From assembly GCA_036939975.1 (NCBI GenBank), contig JALLPB010002442.1, forward strand, positions 1 to 13,114: a DNA stretch of 13,114 nt, in the 5' to 3' direction. This DNA is from Cyclostephanos tholiformis (taxonomy: Eukaryota; Bacillariophyta; Thalassiosirophyceae; Thalassiosirales; Thalassiosiraceae). A program made the translations under genes and the position numbers. Of the stretch, positions 1 to 8,317 are shown in pieces; position 1 is the first letter of the stretch, and each line of letters begins with the position of its first letter. A model generated the notes under the pieces. That model had not been told where the DNA came from. It did no database searches and worked only from the letters and a program-made list of their open reading frames with translations.

Positions 1-1
1 T

Positions 2-197
2 GTCTATGATTCCCTAAAAATACTTGGCCTTGGACTGGGAGCATCCGAAAGGGAGATCAAACTCGCCTACCAACAACTAGCATGCTTATATCATCCAGAC
101 AAGTGGGAGCAAGCACGAGCCACCACTACTAGAAAAAACAACATCACACTTCCAGCTCCTCAACAACGCTCAGGCTTTTCTTCACGTGAATTTATAG
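2..197 (+). pseudogene. C-terminal J-domain (DnaJ-like) end of a longer reading frame, frameshifted, 5' cut by window edge
   Basis: From position 2 the frame reads YDSLKILGLGLGASEREIKL, then AYQQLACLYHPDKWEQA: J-domain helices I-II, the HPD loop and the start of helix III. Helix IV (HFQLLNNAQAFLH) is found one frame over, ending at TAG 195-197, so a net one-base slip lies near 110-130. J domains recruit and stimulate Hsp70. The phrases ASEREIKLAY and FQLLNNAQAFL resemble J domains I remember at the C-terminus of reverse-transcriptase-like proteins in diatom genomes. Together with the simple-repeat tail at 1685-1712 this suggests the end of a retroelement protein, which is inference. The original frame (positions congruent to 2) stays open past the slip as far as TGA 401-403. 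A host co-chaperone fragment is the alternative. Confidence 0.7.
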
Positions 198-207
198 TTG
201 GCGCCAA
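198..207. promoter_or_regulatory. Perfect 10 bp palindrome TTGGCGCCAA
   Basis: TTGGCGCCAA is self-complementary and begins one base after the J-domain stop. It resembles an E2F/DP-type binding core (GGCGCC with flanking T/A), but it also falls in an open frame and may be chance. It lies about 190 bp before the start of the 388-residue ORF, so a role in its transcription is possible but unproven. Confidence 0.2.
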
Positions 208-399
208 GAAAACACGAAAATCACAAAAAAGATCCACAACTGGCACACTGTTCTTCCTGTTCTCATCTCTTTCCTCTTTCTTGTTTTCTTTTGGGAAACT
301 CCGAAAAACGACACACCAACACACACCAATGATATCTTTTTACAAAAATCCACCTACCTTACTTCACCACACCATCCTCTCTTGTCCACATGCCACACC

Positions 400-1566
400 A
401 TGACCATTTACACTGTCTCCACCGATCCAAACCTTGCCGACCTTATCCCACCAACAAAAATGTCCAAAACACCACGCCCATCTTGCTACGATGCCCCTTC
501 TCCCATCAATGTTGCTAGCTTTCCTTCTAATGGCTGGATGACAACCACTCGCTCCACAAAATGCATAGTCTCCGGCCGTATTGGCCAAATCATTGGCTAC
601 GAAGATTACAACTTCAAAGACGAGCGCGTATTATGCACCCGGGCTTTCTCGACAACAGCTGTATCCACCACAGTCAATGATGGTGACTTCCCCCCTGGAA
701 GCACTGAACTTGACAAAGAAACAGGACACAACTGCAAGATGACGAAGGTTCAGTATCGTGATCTCACCCGGTTTGTCCTGGGCCATGATGATGAAACTTG
801 GGCAAATCATCGCACAGAGAGTACATTCCGTAACATGATTCTACAAGATCTTGATGCGCTGCTGTACTACTTCGACACCAATGATTATGTACAGGGCAAA
901 CCGTACTCAACTCCCAGCAACCTCACAGACATTGCAAAAATACTTGCACGTCTCACGCTTCTCCTCGTTGGTGCTGATGCCTGCACTCCATACATTATCG
1001 ACAAAGTATGGGGGGAAGATGAAAATGCACGACAAACTCTCGGTGGGCCTTGCGGCGACCTCTCTCTAATCCACAGGAGAATACTGACTCACCAAAAGGT
1101 AGCTATCAACACAGTTCACATCTGGCTAACTAACCCCCAAACTCCTGCATTACCCCCACAATCGGAAGCTTTCAAATTACTACCTCGCACAGTCCAACAA
1201 CTTCTACTGGACTGCTCCGACAAAAAAGTCTTTGCACGCAAACCAGTTCCGTCAGGCGCACGATACATCATTCCTGATACAACTCCCTTCGAACACAAAG
1301 CAATACGATGGTATAGTGACCTTCTACTCGGACGTGACCATGCTGACGACATGACCGGATTTGACAATGGGATAGTCATGGCATTTGGAATGTGTTCTCC
1401 CTGCACCTTGCAAGAATTCTATGACCCTGATCCTAACCTACCTCGGCCCACACATTTCATGAGAGGAGCAGCAAAGGAAATTTGGGGAGACGACACAGAC
1501 CCTTATGGAGTAATGCGAACAACGGCAGCGGATTGGACGGATGATCACGAGGGACCGACTCCATAA
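400..1566 (+). CDS. Unrecognised 388-residue protein, probably retroelement-associated
   Basis: This is an uninterrupted frame from ATG 400 to TAA 1564-1566. It could extend upstream only through a TTG, so ATG 400 is the sensible eukaryotic start. The product looks soluble: no signal peptide or membrane segment is evident, it is moderately acidic, and it ends in a D/E/P-rich stretch. The middle is helix-like (RNMILQDLDALLYYF; DIAKILARLTLLLVGADA). A distinctive C-terminal block reads FEHKAIRWYSDLLLGRDHAD, then DMTGFDNGIVMAFGMCSPC. I do not recognise a family. It lies between a J-domain tail and a (AATC)7 tail on the same strand, so it may be the last ORF of a non-LTR retroelement. Its start overlaps the stop of the preceding frame (ATGA), which could allow reinitiation. 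A host gene next to repeats is also possible. Its length without stops, beside decayed repeats, argues for recent or continuing constraint. Confidence 0.6.
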   Translation: MTIYTVSTDPNLADLIPPTKMSKTPRPSCYDAPSPINVASFPSNGWMTTTRSTKCIVSGRIGQIIGYEDYNFKDERVLCTRAFSTTAVSTTVNDGDFPPGSTELDKETGHNCKMTKVQYRDLTRFVLGHDDETWANHRTESTFRNMILQDLDALLYYFDTNDYVQGKPYSTPSNLTDIAKILARLTLLLVGADACTPYIIDKVWGEDENARQTLGGPCGDLSLIHRRILTHQKVAINTVHIWLTNPQTPALPPQSEAFKLLPRTVQQLLLDCSDKKVFARKPVPSGARYIIPDTTPFEHKAIRWYSDLLLGRDHADDMTGFDNGIVMAFGMCSPCTLQEFYDPDPNLPRPTHFMRGAAKEIWGDDTDPYGVMRTTAADWTDDHEGPTP

Positions 1567-1684
1567 AACTTACCACATCAACACTGACGGATTAGAAAAT
1601 CATGGGAATATTATTTTGTTGTTTTTTTATTTGATCTTGATTAGCAAATTCACGGCGCAAAAAAATAATTATATTAAGCGATGA
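1567..1684 (+). other. 3' untranslated stretch after the 388-residue ORF
   Basis: This AT-rich segment has T-runs and ends AAAAAAATAATTATATTAAGCG just before the tetranucleotide tail. No coding signal was seen. It is consistent with the 3' untranslated region of a retroelement RNA. Confidence 0.4.
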
Positions 1685-1712
1685 AATCAATCAATCAATC
1701 AATCAATCAATC
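1685..1712 (+). repeat. (AATC)7 tetranucleotide microsatellite tail
   Basis: Seven perfect AATC units (28 bp) sit directly after the AT-rich 3' stretch. Several non-LTR retrotransposon clades end in short tandem repeats instead of poly(A). Its position after an ORF and 3' UTR on the same strand makes it a plausible retroelement 3' end. A simple microsatellite is the alternative. Confidence 0.75.
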
Positions 1713-1751
1713 CTGATTACTGTTTTGGGGGCCAAAAATAAAACCGGAACG

Positions 1752-1857
1752 AAAAGGAATTCCTGTGCAGAAAAAAGTAATACTGCAGGATTCCTCGGAA
1801 TCCTGAAAAATACTGAATTTCAGGAATATGAAACAGGAATCCTAAAACAGGAATTAA
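1752..1857. repeat. Cluster of AGGAAT/ATTCCT motifs with a perfect hairpin
   Basis: In about 105 bp the motif AGGAAT or its complement recurs about seven times: AGGAATTCCT at 1755-1764, CAGGATTCC TC GGAATCCTG at 1786-1805 (9 bp arms, 2 bp loop), then CAGGAATATG, CAGGAATCCT and CAGGAATTA. The copies face both ways, so the single strand could fold on itself. This may be a remnant of a fold-back or MITE-like element. No gene is present. Confidence 0.5.
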
Positions 1858-2232
1858 CAACCTAGCCGGTCGACAAAGGACAAGAGGATGGTCCCGTCAA
1901 TGCCGACGCCCCCTCCTGGAGGGGAACAACAATTGAGTGGTGTGGAGGATGCCACCCAAGGAGGCATTGGGGGAGGAGGCATGATCGGATTTGCACAAAT
2001 CCAACTCAAAGACAAAAGGTCTTGTGATGGAGGATCTGGCTCAAGAGTCAGAATGTCCTATGCTTAGAAGAGGACATGAAACTATTCAAATGACTTTGAA
2101 TAACAAGTAAGCTTAAAATAATCTTTTAAGTCTGTGTTTAAATAAATAAACTCAATAAAACTTGTAATCGAGCATAGTATATCCTGCCCCATGGAATTTG
2201 TGAGCACATAATTCTATTGATGCTGGGATTGA
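1858..2232. other. No recognisable gene; spacer downstream of the gypsy relic
   Basis: A 59-codon plus-strand frame (1888-2067, Gly/Gln/Pro-rich) is the only open stretch and matches nothing I know. The rest is AT-rich, with AATAAATAAA-like runs near 2140-2160. On the minus strand this would be the 3' flank of the gypsy relic, where a polypurine tract and an LTR would be expected, but I could not identify either. Confidence 0.35.
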
Positions 2233-3370
2233 TTAATCCTCATGGGAGTGATATGGAGTGATAAAGCAGATACTTACAATATCCATGTAGGTGCTGCACT
2301 GGATCTTTACTGTGCCATTTCCATTACTTCTCTGATTCAAAAAGGGCCTCTTGCATAAGTTGAGGGAAAGATTTTTGGATTGTTGCATTGTTCATGTGGT
2401 TTAAACAAGATTAAAATCTTGTCTCCAACCTTGTACTCATGCTCCAATCTCTTTTTGTTTTCTTTGGAATTGTTTTCAATCACTTGTCTGGTACGAATTG
2501 CCTTGATTCGTTCCCAATCCATAATTACCTTCTGGCAAAAGACGAGGTTGTGTAACCAAAGGCTAGTTGCGCCGGCGAGTATGTGTTTTGAGCCAGTGAT
2601 GCAACATAAAGTGCAAATGCACATGCCTGGATAAGCGTGTCAGTGTCATTGCTCCATTTGGTGTCAAAAATTGTAGCTCAGAGTTGCTTCCCAAGCATGC
2701 CGTGGATGCATTTGATGATAGCATTGGCCATTGGATTTTTAACAGTGGTTGGTTTTCTTTCAATCCCATGGCTCTCTAGCATTTCCTGGAATTCGCAACC
2801 CATAAAAATATGATGCCTTTGTCATGAATAACTTTTCTTGGTCGAGGGTAGTGGCATAACCAATTTTTGTCAAATGCTTTTGCAGTGTCAATTGACAAAG
2901 CACTCAAAATTCGCACAAATTTGCTCCACCTGGTGCATGCATCTAACCATTGAGAGTAGATGTATCTAGATTTTGCCAGGCTCTTCATTCCAAATCTTCC
3001 ATGGTCTGCAACAATCAACATGAATTCATTCCCAGGGATGATAGTCGCACAGCACTGAGGTCAAAGGTATCTTGCCATAGGCTTTCTTCTTGGTGTTTTT
3101 GTTGCATTGGCAATTGTCGCATGTCATGATATGATTTTTTGACCATCAGACGGAGTCCTTTCCAGGCAAAGGTTTGGCTGATCATATTTATCATCCGTGT
3201 GATCCGTGCATGCTGTAGATTGAAATGTTACCATTTGACAATTCTCTGCTGGGGATCTTTCCGGACCCTTACGAGGAATACCAAGCCTTTTGAGCTCCCC
3301 GTAGCATTTTTTACAGGACTCTATGGAGGAATAAAGGCTCAAACGGCCTGATTCCGATTTCCAGCTCATG
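2233..3370 (-). pseudogene. Decayed Ty3/gypsy-type retrotransposon integrase
   Basis: Reading the minus strand across frame changes gives, in order: a zinc-binding N-terminus (ITRMINMISQTFAWKGLR, then CDNCQC) near 3230-3085; the integrase core opening YHPWE-stop-IHVDCCRPW near 3040-3000; RWSKFVRIL and YPRPRKVIHDKG near 2930-2815; SHGIERKPTTVKNPMANAII near 2780-2720; YSPAQLAFG near 2575; then the C-terminal GPY/F-type domain (EHEYKVGDKILILFKP; ARGPF; NGTVKIQ; ITPYHS) ending at TAA 2233-2235. Integrases insert retroelement cDNA into chromosomes. The copy is dead: stops interrupt it (for example TGA at 2678-2680), there are several frameshifts, and the third catalytic residue expected in ANAxxExxH reads K at 2711-2713. 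No reverse transcriptase or RNase H portion was recognised upstream of 3370. It is flanked by repeats on both sides. Confidence 0.85.
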
Positions 3371-4160
3371 GCCCTGGCATCGACGATCGCACCATACTGA
3401 GGGCGAGCAACGGGTGGCGCGGCTGTACCAGAATCGGCTGACGAGGGGGTAATCGGGGGTATTTTTAGGGGGTGGGCGGGGCTTAGCTAGGGTGGGCGGT
3501 AGGACCGCCAGGATGTCGAGCCTTCGTTCGACCTCTCATGGCAATCGGACCGCCGTCCCCCCCCGGCACTGGCGGACATGCCACACCATGGGCGATGGAT
3601 GGGCGACGCAGTTTTGTTTTAATCCGCCAGCGAGGCGAGAATTGGAGGTGGTTGTGTGGGGGCTGTGTGGAAGGGGATTTTCGAGTGGTAGGGTAGGTGC
3701 TTGGAACACCACCCAAAATCGAATTAGTTCTAGCATCAGCAGACGTTTCACACTGTTCACTAGCAACAGGGGGCGCGGTTGTCTAATATGCTAGGCGAGT
3801 CGAGAATCGGAGGGGGTTGTGATGGGCTTGTGTGTGTGGGGGGGGCGGGTTTTACTATAGGTTGGGTGGTAGGACCACCACGCTGTGAACCGTTAGGTCA
3901 ACCCCCCGCCGTTGTTGGATAGCCAACTCCTGGGCATTGGTGGCCGCCTCACACTATTGGCTAACGTAGGGTGGCATGGTTTTATTCAAATCGCTCGACG
4001 ATACGAGCAATAGAATGATTTATATGGTGGGTGGCAGGGATTTTTTTACACAGAAAAAATTTGACCATCCCGGACATGGCAGGATGATTTATTAAATAAT
4101 GCAACGCCATTGATAGAAATATGAAATGCTAATACGATACGATTTCTACACGGGGTGGGG
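3371..4160. other. Gene-free stretch between the gypsy relic and the transposase relic
   Basis: Apart from the G-rich repeat, 3371-3479 continues the edge of the gypsy relic without recognisable motifs. 4046-4160 is AT-rich and then G-rich (CGGGGTGGGGCTAGGGGGGG at 4151-4170, which overlaps the stop of the next relic). No gene is supported here. Confidence 0.4.
3480..4045. repeat. Diverged G-rich tandem repeat, about 3 copies of roughly 165-200 bp
   Basis: The motif GGGTGGGCGGTAGGACCGCC at 3490-3509 recurs as GGGTGGTAGGACCACC at 3864-3879, more weakly as GTAGGGTAGGTGCTTGGAAC at 3688-3707, and as GGTGGGTGGCAGGGA near 4026-4040. A second marker follows the same rhythm: CGAGAATTGGAGG near 3636, CGAGAATCGGAGG near 3801, CGAGCAATAGAAT near 4004. 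Spacings are 165-205 bp. The copies have drifted, so this is an old tandem array or internal repeats of a transposon end. The open frames here are products of the GC-rich composition and I do not believe them. Confidence 0.5.
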
Positions 4161-5373
4161 CTAGGGGGGGTCGGATTGCTTGACGGTCGCGTCCATAGCG
4201 TCCATCTCAGCAACCTGCTGAAGGAACTCTGCTCTCTCCTTGGCCGTCATCTTTTTGATGGCAACCACAGCACCCCTCCCATGGCTGTATCAGCCATTGC
4301 AATGCGTGAGAATTTCAGTGCGTCGAGCTTACGCTCATCAATGTCTGTCCACTTGGCAGGGTTGCTCGCCATGTTGTCACCTCTGCGGCCACCCTCGGGC
4401 ATTTTTTGTAGATTGCCCACTTATTCGACAATAATTCCATCTTTGTTGCTGGGATGCCCTTCCACTTTAGGAGTGATTACAACTCTCCATCGGGTCAGAC
4501 AGTCTTTGTTTCCACCAAGATCGTGCTCAAGATGATCGAGTGCAACCAGTGCCTCCTCTCTCCATGCGTGAAAATTGATCCGGATTTTTTTCTCCCGCTC
4601 CAGCTCCAAGACTGGTCCTTTCAACGCTTTCATCTCCTGTGCAATCCGAAAGTCATCCTCCGCCAGATGCTGTCCTCCCATTATGAAGAAAACCCCTCTC
4701 ACCATACTTGCTGCAGCCAGTGCCTCTGTCACTCGAGGGTTGCCTCGACCATCACTGATGCGAGCAGGGCCTGCTGCTCACGAATTTTATCTGGGCAAAA
4801 CTGCGCCCTCAGCACGTCACCGCCATAGCCCATCACCACCAACTGTGACATGGCATAGTCATTTTGCGACTGTATGTCGCAGTACATGTTGAAGCCTGGA
4901 TCATCCTCGTCCATCCTATTGTGTCGGACCTTTGGATTTGATAGGCAATTTTTGGTGAAGGGGATGGCGCCAACCTCACTCCATGTGTTCTGATTCAATT
5001 CGACATTGAAGGCTTTTTGAAAAGCATTATCCAACAATACACCAGAATTTGGGTAGACACCACCATAAACAATCAGCCTGAAAGTCGACGTTTGTAGCGA
5101 CATCTGCACTTCCATTGAGAAGCAAGCCGACACAATCTTTTTCAGGTTTGTCTCAATGGCATACTTGTTGAAAGGTCCCTTAGCTGATATCCATCTCCTG
5201 CTTGACAGATGTTGCATTCGGAAGCCCAGGGTAGATATAAATCTCCCGGAAGCGCGCCTTCAGCAGCAGCTCTATTCCATTATGGCCAGGGCCACTGTCA
5301 ACTTTTAGGAGCACCCTCCTCCTGGGCTCGTCAAGCTCAACATTGGGGAAGAGCGGGACAATTGAGTGTTCTA
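4161..5373 (-). pseudogene. Truncated, frameshifted relic of a pogo/Tigger-like DDE transposase
   Basis: This is homologous, segment by segment, to the C-terminal part of the transposase at 5846-8317. Shared blocks on the minus strand: SIVPLFPN, LLKVDSGPG (second catalytic D), LPNATSVKQEMD (third D, exactly 35 residues later), KGPFN, a W-x-x-VGA/T-x-x-CL-x-[ND]-P-x-V block, VLRAQF, GGQHLAEDD, GPVLELEREKK, PAKWTDID and MTAKERAEF. The frame ends QSDPP at TAG 4161-4163. It is dead: frameshifts near 5188-5196, 4729-4732 and 4269-4280, and a TAA just before VGNLQKM near 4421. Everything before SIVPL, including the first catalytic Asp and the DNA-binding N-terminus, is missing. The block ends about where the candidate terminal repeat of the neighbouring element begins. 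Divergence from the neighbour is large, so this is a sister family and not a fresh duplicate. Confidence 0.8.
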
Positions 5374-5385
5374 CACGTTTAATTG
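5374..5385 (+). repeat. Left terminal inverted repeat candidate
   Basis: CACGTTTAATTG, the exact inverse of 8631-8642. It abuts the point where homology of the older relic stops. Confidence 0.45.
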
Positions 5386-5458
5386 CTATTATTGTGCGTA
5401 ACATTTGATTCTACCTTATCCTACATAGAATTGTACTATAAAAAAAACACCCTCGTGT

Positions 5459-5473
5459 GCAAAAACTTTTTGC
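5459..5473. repeat. 15 bp palindrome GCAAAAACTTTTTGC
   Basis: Seven-base arms around a single C, inside the left end of the candidate transposon. Subterminal palindromes can bind transposase, but this one may be chance in a region with A/T runs. Confidence 0.3.
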
Positions 5474-5559
5474 GTTTTTCGCCGTAACCATGGTGTGGAG
5501 CGGCTTTTGCCCCTACCATGGCCAGCGGTGTAAGTACACCCGAAGTAAGTGGATAGATG

Positions 5560-5580
5560 TCCCCCCCACATCGGGGGGGA
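5560..5580. repeat. GC hairpin, 8 bp arms
   Basis: TCCCCCCC ACATC GGGGGGGA forms a perfect 8 bp stem with a 5-base loop. It lies in the noncoding 3' flank of the transposase gene. On the minus strand it falls downstream of the stop and could be a structured 3' UTR element. Confidence 0.4.
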
Positions 5581-5743
5581 TGAACTGTGCGCTGGGTTTG
5601 GCTCTACTCGAACCAGAACACTATGAATATCAGAGGTGACGCTACAGTGTTTTTCGTAACTTTTTTTTTAGATCATCACATTCATTAGATCACATGAATA
5701 ACTCCATAGATTAATATATAATTATCACATGAACCCCCCCCTA

Positions 5744-5845
5744 AACCAACTCAATTGATTCACCAATGATGCTTCTGTTGTGTGTCTCCCCGGCCGATGG
5801 AAGAGAAGCTAGTGCTTCCACAACTTCGCACTCATCCAATCTTCG
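5744..5845 (-). other. Open 34-codon extension after the transposase TGA
   Basis: In the same frame after TGA 5846-5848 the sequence continues RRLDECEVVEALASLPSAG and on to TAG 5741-5743. The relic copy at 4161 runs straight on here (AEFLQQVAEMDAMD) for a similar distance. The TGA may therefore be a late nonsense mutation in an originally longer protein. Confidence 0.35.
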
Positions 5846-8317
5846 TCAAAATTCCCCTCTCTCCTCAGCAGTAAACTTGTCTGCTACCGCCAACATCTCC
5901 CTCTTCTTCAACGCCAAGTCTCGACCGTACCGCGTATCGGCAATCGTAACTACCTCATCCATTAGCGCCTGAAGCCGCGCTTTGTCATCGTCGGTCCACT
6001 TATTGTACGGGGGAGGTTGTCTCCCCTCCTCCACCACCCTCACCCACTGAAGAAGCTTGTCGGCCTTCTTCGTCTTTCCCTTCTCCGCTGGCACCTGATG
6101 CCACGCCAAAAGCACCTTCAGCTCCTCAAGAGATAGCTTGTCAATAGGCTTACCTAGCGACATGATTGTCAGCGCATGCTCCTCTGTCTCCTGGCGCTGG
6201 AGACGTAGTTTTTTCTCTTTCTCAACTGGTCCCCGATCAACTGATCGTGATGCCATTTCGATCCCAATCAGAATGTCATCCTCTGTCAAGTGACACCCCC
6301 CTGTTGCATGATGACGCGCACCAGCTGTTCGCGCCTTTGCAAGCAGCCTTTGTCTCGCCAATGTCCCTCGCACTGTGATCGGCAGGGCATCCCCCTCCTC
6401 TGCCCTTCTAAGGTTGAATGTAGCACGCAACAACTCACCGTCGAATCCAGCCCGGACCAAAGCAGCAACAGCAACATTGTTCCCTGCTTGGATAGACCAC
6501 TTCAACTTCTCCTTATTGTCGCTGTCCTCGCCAAGGCATCGAAGGACCTGCGGGTCCTCGAGACAAGCACGGCTGATCTCACCTGTGCTTGTCACCGCAC
6601 CAACTTTATTCCAAGCTGATATACAATTGTTGCGACAAAATCCTCTTTCGAATGCTCCGAGCGGAATCATACATCCAGTTTCGCGATCTTCCCCCCCAAA
6701 TGTAGGCAGTCCTACCAGCTTTGGATGGAGGGACAGTGACACGCCAGCTTCAATCCTCTCCGACACCAACCTCTCAAGATTTATGAAGAACTGTGTCTTG
6801 AAAGGGCCATAATTGCGATCAGTCTCTTGTGTCACGTGCGTTGTGTTGGGCACGCAAGAATACAAGATGAACCCAAGTAACTTCAACTTGGATAGCAGTC
6901 CCACATTCCCCCTCCCTGGCCCGCTATCCACCTTCAGTATGACACACTGTCCAGGCTTATCCCTTGCGTCAGGATATAATGGTACAATTGAGTTCATGAG
7001 GTACTCCTCGAACTCCTCCTCATCCATCCCCCCCTTTTCATTCATTCCAAACGTGATTGGAAAAAGCTTCTCCTCTCCAAATCCAAACTGACCTCTGACA
7101 CGAGGTGAGTGTTCGATGACATCGATGTCAAACCTCATCGTATCTGTCGACTGTGCCTTTGTTGCATACTGAATATGGGGAGGTAGGGCCTCTCCAGCTG
7201 CATTGCTTCCCGTGATCAACGTGGTAGAGTATGAAGACTTAGATGTCTCCCTGCCAACCTGAGGAAACCTCGGATCATAGAGGACCATCTGTGGTCGGCC
7301 ACCTCTATTGTTTGTGCTCCCATCAAGGGATAGAGCAGTTTCGTCGAGGTTGATGATGTTCCTCAGTTGGTCGGGAGGAACTATCACCTTTGATGAGGTA
7401 GAGTCTTGCTCGGCAGTCCCGAGTTCGACAAGGTCTGATTCCCAGTTGTCGAACCAGAGCGAGATGTTCTTGTAATTTGTCCAACGGATGCGTCGATCTT
7501 CTGCATTCTTGAGTTTATTGGCCTTTAAGTTGGTTGCTGTGTCTCGCAGCACACGTTGAAGTAGATTGTGTGCTTGCAAAGTCCCAGCTGCAGCTTTCCC
7601 ATAAACAATGTTTTGAAGCAGATTCCCAAGCTTCTTGTAGTTGCGAAGGCGTGCATTACCATTGTCGTTGGTCTGGTTGATCACAACAAAAGTCTCAAAA
7701 GCAAGACATAGATTCTTGTACTCGAGATCATCCATCTCATTTCTTGGTCCGCAGCGAAGAGGAGATACACCAATTTCCCTTTCTTCACCTTGTCTTGGAG
7801 GGTTCGTGCACTGATTTTTACCTTCCCACCAGTTTGAGTTTTGATGAGTTCACAACATTGGCGTGCTGACAGCCCATCTTTCTTCTCCTTTTCTCGTGCA
7901 TACAAAGCGGTCCCACGTTTGAACCAGTGATTGTATTCTTTCTGTTCTTGCATCTTTTCCTAGCCGGTTCTTCTGCGTAGCTTGCGCAGTGTCTCGTGTT
8001 CGGATTTTCTTGTGTGATTCACCCTCCTCCCTGACATCATCGAACAACTGATCTGACAGGGATGACAGTGTCTGTTGATTTGAGTTGGGTGAGGTTGCTG
8101 GTATAGACACTGCTTCTGGAAAAGGAGAATGAAGATTGCTTCCCCCCTTCTTGTTAAGCTCGCGATAGACCCACTGATACTTTGCCCGGCATGATATCTC
8201 ATCGGGCTCAAAATCTGCTAGTTTCATTGCTGCCGGAATGGACAGAGTCGGGTGCTTCTTGAGGAACCCCACGGCCCTCTTGACACGTGGGTCAGCTTTC
8301 GCACAATACTTTGGCAT
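5846..8317 (-). CDS. DDE_1 (pogo/Tigger-like) transposase, nearly intact but with two compensating frameshifts
   Basis: The gene begins at ATG 8317 (MPKYCAKADPRVKRAV), with a helix-rich, probably DNA-binding N-terminus (about 121 residues). A slip at the A-run 7954-7957 moves to a second frame of about 60 residues (LSARQCCELI, KISARTLQDKVKKG). A second slip at 7774-7776 returns to the original frame, which runs open to TGA 5846-5848, for about 823 residues in total. In the main frame, counting M at 7735 as 1, the catalytic core shows NLDET (D131), ILKVDSGPG (D270) and PNTTHVTQETD (D306), followed by GPFK: a DD35D arrangement typical of DDE_1 transposases, which cut and rejoin DNA. After the core comes a long C-terminal region with a SAP-like segment (SLEELKVLLAWHQVP) and a terminal KWTDDDKARLQAL block. 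Both slips are at A-runs, so sequencing error, decay or programmed frameshifting are all possible. Confidence 0.85.

Noticed and set aside
1888..2067. 59-codon Gly/Gln-rich plus-strand frame (an alternative frame reads EWCGGCH)
   Set aside because: I considered a retroelement Gag zinc-finger remnant, but there is only one CxxC-like pair and no supporting context.
3492..3794. 100-codon plus-strand frame
   Set aside because: Lies in GC-rich repeats, with open frames on both strands and no recognisable motif.
4454..4892. Two plus-strand frames of 105-124 codons
   Set aside because: Antisense to the transposase relic whose motifs match on the minus strand.
6375..6812. 145-codon plus-strand frame
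   Set aside because: Antisense to the well-supported transposase.
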